This document shows, piece by piece, positions 60,793 to 64,000 of a stretch of DNA of 64,000 nucleotides (positions within the stretch are counted from its first letter, which is position 1; the number at the start of each line of letters is the position of its first letter). This stretch comes from Bradyrhizobium sp. SZCCT0153 (GTDB lineage Bacteria > Pseudomonadota > Alphaproteobacteria > Rhizobiales > Xanthobacteraceae). The notes beneath the pieces were generated by a model. That model saw nothing but the letters and a program-made list of their open reading frames with translations, ran no database searches and was not told the origin of the DNA. The position numbers were made by a program, and so were the translations under genes. The DNA lies in contig NZ_JAFCKS010000006.1 in NCBI RefSeq assembly GCF_018129995.1, positions 1 through 64,000 of the forward strand. Direction: 5' to 3'.

Positions 60793-61326
60793 GTGCGACA
60801 TCAAAAGCTTCCCAGCTCGCTCATAGTTGCGTTAGCCGCCATAGCACCGCTGGTCGCGGGCTGCTCTGGCGCGACCGATCTGCTGTCCAAGGACGCGCAA
60901 TGGTTCAACACGCCGAGCCGCCTGTTCATCAAGAGCATCTCGATTGAATCGCCGCCGCTGACCCCCGACAAGCCGGTGACGGCCGAGGATCTGGTCAGTG
61001 CCGACGGCGCCTGTCCCGGCATGGCGCCGCCCCCCGGGCCGGCCGACGCCAACGCTTCGACCACGGCACCGGCGCCCATGGGCGGCACGGTCGCGCTCGG
61101 CCACACCGAATGCGACGTGGTGCGCGGCATCGGCGCGCCCTCGAACGTCAACCTCTCCGGCGATGCCGCCGGCCGCCGCGTCGCCGTGCTCACCTGGACC
61201 GCCGGTCCGCGCGCCGGCATTTACACCTTCACGTCCGGCCGCCTGTCCTCGATCGAGGGCACGCCGGAAGCGCCGGTGATGCCGAAGGCGACCAAGCCGA
61301 AGCCGAAGAAGAAGGCTGCGACGTAA
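60793..61326 (+). CDS. Predicted lipoprotein with a BamE/SmpA-like C-terminal pattern
   Basis: 177 residues with GTG start at 60793. The signal peptide ends in the lipobox LVAGC, with lipid Cys at residue 24. After an extended N-terminal stretch and a Pro/Ala linker, the segment LGHTECDVVRGIGAPSNVNL continues to AGIYTFTSGRLSSIEG. This resembles the SmpA/BamE pattern (switch helix, Gly-Pro, two beta strands). The tail is Lys/Pro-rich. Function unknown; an outer-membrane assembly or stability role is conjecture. Confidence 0.7.
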   Translation: MRHQKLPSSLIVALAAIAPLVAGCSGATDLLSKDAQWFNTPSRLFIKSISIESPPLTPDKPVTAEDLVSADGACPGMAPPPGPADANASTTAPAPMGGTVALGHTECDVVRGIGAPSNVNLSGDAAGRRVAVLTWTAGPRAGIYTFTSGRLSSIEGTPEAPVMPKATKPKPKKKAAT

Positions 61327-61395
61327 CACGGCCTTCTGCCCTGAAATTGGTTGCGGCTGTCAAATGCGATCAGCCGCGCATGCTCGTCCCGATCG

Positions 61396-62184
61396 TCAAG
61401 CGGCTTTGCATCCCTTGATCGCGGTGGCCGAGGCGTGAACCGTGATCTCCCCGTTCGCGCTCGCCGGCAATCTTGCCTGTAGCCGGCGTTTGAGTTCCGC
61501 GCTCTCCGTCTCCGACAGCCTTCCCAATACGCCGGCCGGGCTGCTGACGACCATCGACAGCCAGTAGTCGTCGAAATTCGCAAACGTTCGCTCGACAACC
61601 AGTTCGCGAGTTTCGACATCGCGGATGCCGAGCTTCGCCCAAAGCGCTTTCAGTGCCTCGAACCGCGATACATCCGCACTCGGTGGGCGTTGCGCAGGTT
61701 TGCCGAGAGCGTCCATCTCCTCCCACAAAGGCTGCGTAGGCGAGCCGCCCCGCGAGATGTCCCAGGTGTAGGATGCGACCATGCCGCCGGGCTTGGTGAC
61801 GCGGACCATTTCCGATGCACCTTTCTGCGCGTCGGGGACGAAGAACAGCACCAGCGCCATCACCGCGGCGTCGAAGCGGTTGGCGTCGTAGGGAAGCGCC
61901 ATCGCATCGCCAATCGAAAACTCGACCGGCTTTGCCGATAGCTTCTGGCGTGCGGTAGCAATCTGTGCGTCGGAGGGATCGATCGCGCAAACGGACGAAG
62001 GGGCGGACTTCGCAACAAGGAGCTCAGTGAACGCGCCGTTGCCGCAACCGATATCCACCCAGGCCAATCCGGTGCGTGACGCCAGCCAATCGAGGAACAG
62101 AGTGCCGGCCGATCGGCTCCAGGGCGACATGAAGCGTTCGTAAGCTGCACCGTCGGTGAATCTGATAGGTTCCGGTGACGACAT
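61396..62184 (-). CDS. Class I SAM-dependent methyltransferase
   Basis: 262 residues. Motif I is WVDIGCGNGAFTELLV, the acidic loop CAIDPSD binds the SAM ribose, and the DAMALPYDANRFDAAVMALVLFF and VRVTKPGG segments complete a Methyltransf_11/25 fold. Substrate unknown; the family covers small molecules, quinones and lipids. ATG 62184 has GAGGGAGA-type sequence upstream. Isolated between a lipoprotein and the RTX gene. Confidence 0.88.
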   Translation of the reverse strand: MSSPEPIRFTDGAAYERFMSPWSRSAGTLFLDWLASRTGLAWVDIGCGNGAFTELLVAKSAPSSVCAIDPSDAQIATARQKLSAKPVEFSIGDAMALPYDANRFDAAVMALVLFFVPDAQKGASEMVRVTKPGGMVASYTWDISRGGSPTQPLWEEMDALGKPAQRPPSADVSRFEALKALWAKLGIRDVETRELVVERTFANFDDYWLSMVVSSPAGVLGRLSETESAELKRRLQARLPASANGEITVHASATAIKGCKAA

Positions 62185-62628
62185 GTGAGATCTCCCTCAA
62201 ATATTCCTTGTCTGGATATCCATCGAACCGGAAATGCCGGTCGCTCAACTATTGAGCGGGATCGTTCGTTATCGCTGGCGCCAATTCCGTCGCCGAGCTT
62301 AGTACCAAATGCATCGAGCCCACAGGTGCAATTTTCGTTCGGCTCGGCGTGCGCGTCGTTAGCTGCCCCGCAGCCTCGTCAAGCTGCGCGCTTGTCTCGA
62401 GCCGCGGTTCTTCCACGCGTTTGAAAATCACGGGGTCGTTACGCGTGATCCGTGATCAGCGACTCGTGATGAGAGCGCCTCCGCATCCGCTGTCGAATAC
62501 TGCCCCGAAGCAAAACTGGAGGAAATCTCCAGAATAATCACGCGCGTCTCAAGCAGCGGCTCAAGAATGTCATGTGTGCGGCTGCTACGCATCGAAGGGA
62601 GGGGCTAGATCGATCGAAGGATATTTGG
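62185..62628. other. 444-bp region between a methyltransferase and the RTX gene
   Basis: Contains a CTGGAG-GAAAT-CTCCAG palindrome (62516-62532) and three GTGAT-core direct repeats near 62440-62470 (GCGTGATCCGTGATCAGCGA). Promoter of the RTX gene is presumably here but was not located. Reading frames in the region are not convincing. Confidence 0.5.
62516..62532. promoter_or_regulatory. Palindrome upstream of the RTX gene
   Basis: Perfect arms CTGGAG / CTCCAG around GAAAT, 97 bp before the RTX start codon. Candidate operator. Confidence 0.35.
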
Positions 62629-64000
62629 ATGTCTACTACCTCTGTCTTTTCCCCGGTTACGGGGCAGCTCACCATTTTCGGCGACAACGCGAATAACGGC
62701 CTCGTGATCAGCCGCGACGAGGCAGGCCGCATCCTGGTCAATAACGGACACGTGAAAACGATCGGTGGCGAACCGACCGTCGACAACACCACCGCGATCG
62801 ACATTTTCGGTCAAGGCGGTGATGACACGATCACCGTCAACGAATGCCACGGACCGATGCCTGCGGTGCACATTTTCGGCGGTGACGGCAACGACAGGAT
62901 CACGGGCGGCTCGGGTGCGGACCTGCTGTTCGGGCAGGCCGGTGACGACGTGATCAAGGGCGGCGGCGGCAACGATCTGCTGTTCGGCGGTGCGGATAAC
63001 GACGTCCTGGATGGCGGCAGCGGCGACAACCAGCTGTTCGGCGAGGCGGGCGACGATCTCATGATCTGGAATCCGGGCGGCGGCACCAATCTGTTCGAGG
63101 GCGGCGACGGCAGCGACACCGCGCGGGTCAACGGCAGCAACGACGCCGAGACGTTCACGATCACGGCGAACGGCACGCGCGTGCGGCTCGACGGCATCGG
63201 CGCCGCGCCGTTTTCGCTCGACATCGGCACCACGGAAAATCTCGTGCTGCACGCCGGTGGCGGCGATGACGTCATCACCGCGGGCAACGGGCTCGGCAGC
63301 CTGATCTCGCTGACGCTCGACGGCGGCGCCGGCAACGACAGGATCATTGGCGGCGACGGTAACGACCTCGTCATCGGCGGCAGCGGCGACGACATCGTCA
63401 ATGGCGGACGCGGCAACGACGTCGCCCAGCTCGGATCGGGCGACGACACCTTCATCTGGAATCCCGGTGACGGCAGCGACACGGTCGAGGGCGGCGCGGG
63501 CACCGACAAGCTTCTGTTCAACGGTGCCAACATCAACGAGACCATCAATATCTCGGCCAATGGCGGCCGGGTGCGCTTCACCCGCGACGTCGCCAACATC
63601 ACGATGGACCTCAACAGCGTCGAGCAGATCGAATTCGATGCGCGCAGCGGCGCCGACAACATCGTTGTCGGCGATCTCACCGGGACCGGCGTCAAGCAGG
63701 TGCTGGTCGATCTCGGAGCCGTTCCCGGCGAGACGCAAGGCGACGGCGCGGCGGATATTGTGACCGTCAATGCTGCCGGCGGCAATCAGCACATCGAGGT
63801 CACGGCTGAGGGCACCACCGTGACGGTGACGGGTCTGCCGGAAGTCGTGACGATCGTAAATGCGGAGGCTGCCAACGACCGGCTGGTGATCCAGGCGCTC
63901 GGCGGCAACGACGTCATTGATGCATCCCTGCTCGCCGCGGCGATCGGGCTGACCATCGACGGCGGCGCGGGCAACGACACAATCATCGGGAGCCAGGGGG
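62629..64000 (+). CDS. RTX (hemolysin-type Ca-binding repeat) protein, 3' end beyond the window
   Basis: Open from ATG 62629 through the window edge, at least 457 codons with no stop. No N-terminal signal peptide. Many Ca-binding nonapeptides of the GGxGxDxUx type are visible (GGDGNDRITGGSG, GGGGNDLLFGG, GGAGNDRIIGG, GGSGDDIVNGG, GGAGNDTIIG). A ~130-codon unit starting IWNPG recurs at a 390-bp spacing (63064 and 63454), mixing nonapeptides with beta-rich spacer. Such proteins are usually exported by type I secretion and fold in Ca2+; the C-terminal secretion signal would lie outside. Function unknown. Confidence 0.85.
   Translation, partial: MSTTSVFSPVTGQLTIFGDNANNGLVISRDEAGRILVNNGHVKTIGGEPTVDNTTAIDIFGQGGDDTITVNECHGPMPAVHIFGGDGNDRITGGSGADLLFGQAGDDVIKGGGGNDLLFGGADNDVLDGGSGDNQLFGEAGDDLMIWNPGGGTNLFEGGDGSDTARVNGSNDAETFTITANGTRVRLDGIGAAPFSLDIGTTENLVLHAGGGDDVITAGNGLGSLISLTLDGGAGNDRIIGGDGNDLVIGGSGDDIVNGGRGNDVAQLGSGDDTFIWNPGDGSDTVEGGAGTDKLLFNGANINETINISANGGRVRFTRDVANITMDLNSVEQIEFDARSGADNIVVGDLTGTGVKQVLVDLGAVPGETQGDGAADIVTVNAAGGNQHIEVTAEGTTVTVTGLPEVVTIVNAEAANDRLVIQALGGNDVIDASLLAAAIGLTIDGGAGNDTIIGSQG

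Noticed and set aside
62811..63785. 324-codon - strand frame opposite the RTX gene
   Set aside because: Ser/Pro repeats arise from reading the Gly-Asp-rich nonapeptide DNA in reverse. The + strand frame has coherent RTX motifs.
1..64000. CRISPR array, prophage, transposase or tRNA-linked integration site
   Set aside because: No regularly spaced repeats, no phage structural genes, no transposase frames and no tRNA cloverleaf were recognised anywhere in the window.

Overview
The window is high-GC chromosomal DNA that most resembles Bradyrhizobium or a close Nitrobacteraceae relative. The reasons are protein character, the alphaproteobacterial gene order, and several palindromic intergenic repeats that I recall from that group. 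No rRNA, tRNA, CRISPR array, insertion sequence or replication origin was recognised. The right edge cuts through a gene. Genus is an inference; no database was searched. LAYOUT. 0-6.6 kb, + strand: an NnrU-family membrane protein, an acyl-CoA synthetase-like enzyme, then a YfgM-like TPR protein, a lipoprotein, the GTPase gene der and an MFS transporter. 6.7-14.1 kb, - strand: an orphan amino-acid-type binding protein, a secreted NHL beta-propeller, an SDR oxidoreductase, a 43-residue membrane peptide, then purF, cvpA and radA. 14.3-26.4 kb is accessory-looking. It holds a periplasmic sugar-type binding protein translationally coupled to a membrane GGDEF-EAL protein, and a nine-gene - strand cluster (FCD regulator, hydroxyacid dehydrogenase, polar-amino-acid-type ABC importer, RpiB isomerase, ribokinase, TauE/SafE permease). 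Small enzymes follow, including GFA and exonuclease III. 26.4-35.2 kb: alr and dnaB, a heme-binding protein with a long charged tail, a TetR-thioesterase pair, and the ribosomal cluster rpsF-rpsR-DUF2232-rplI. 35.5-44.3 kb, + strand: a TetR-desaturase pair, then fabD-fabG-acpP-fabF-mltG-yicC-gmk. 44.2-50.7 kb is a second accessory-looking stretch: a membrane-anchored unknown, a caspase-DUF4189 protein, a Gly-rich secreted protein, a Crp/Fnr regulator, an orphan Flp pilin and an alcohol dehydrogenase. 50.7-58.4 kb, - strand: the tightly coupled envelope operon lptF-lptG-lptD-surA-pdxA-rsmA. 58.7-64 kb: pepA, holC, a lipoprotein, a methyltransferase and the 5' part of an RTX protein gene. HOW IT FITS TOGETHER. 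The housekeeping backbone (purF-cvpA-radA, alr-dnaB, rplI..rpsF, fabD..gmk, rsmA..lptF, pepA-holC) follows an order widely conserved in Rhizobiales. It covers purine, fatty-acid, peptidoglycan and LPS synthesis plus ribosome and replication functions. Lineage-specific cargo appears between blocks, mainly between alr and radA and between gmk and rsmA. The most interesting candidates are the binding-protein/GGDEF-EAL couple (a possible ligand-to-c-di-GMP module), the FCD-controlled uptake/catabolic operon of unknown substrate, and the caspase-DUF4189 pair. Several small genes under 60 codons were found by reading the sequence (10190-10321, 29546-29665, Flp pilin at 49337-49510). The RTX gene runs off the window.
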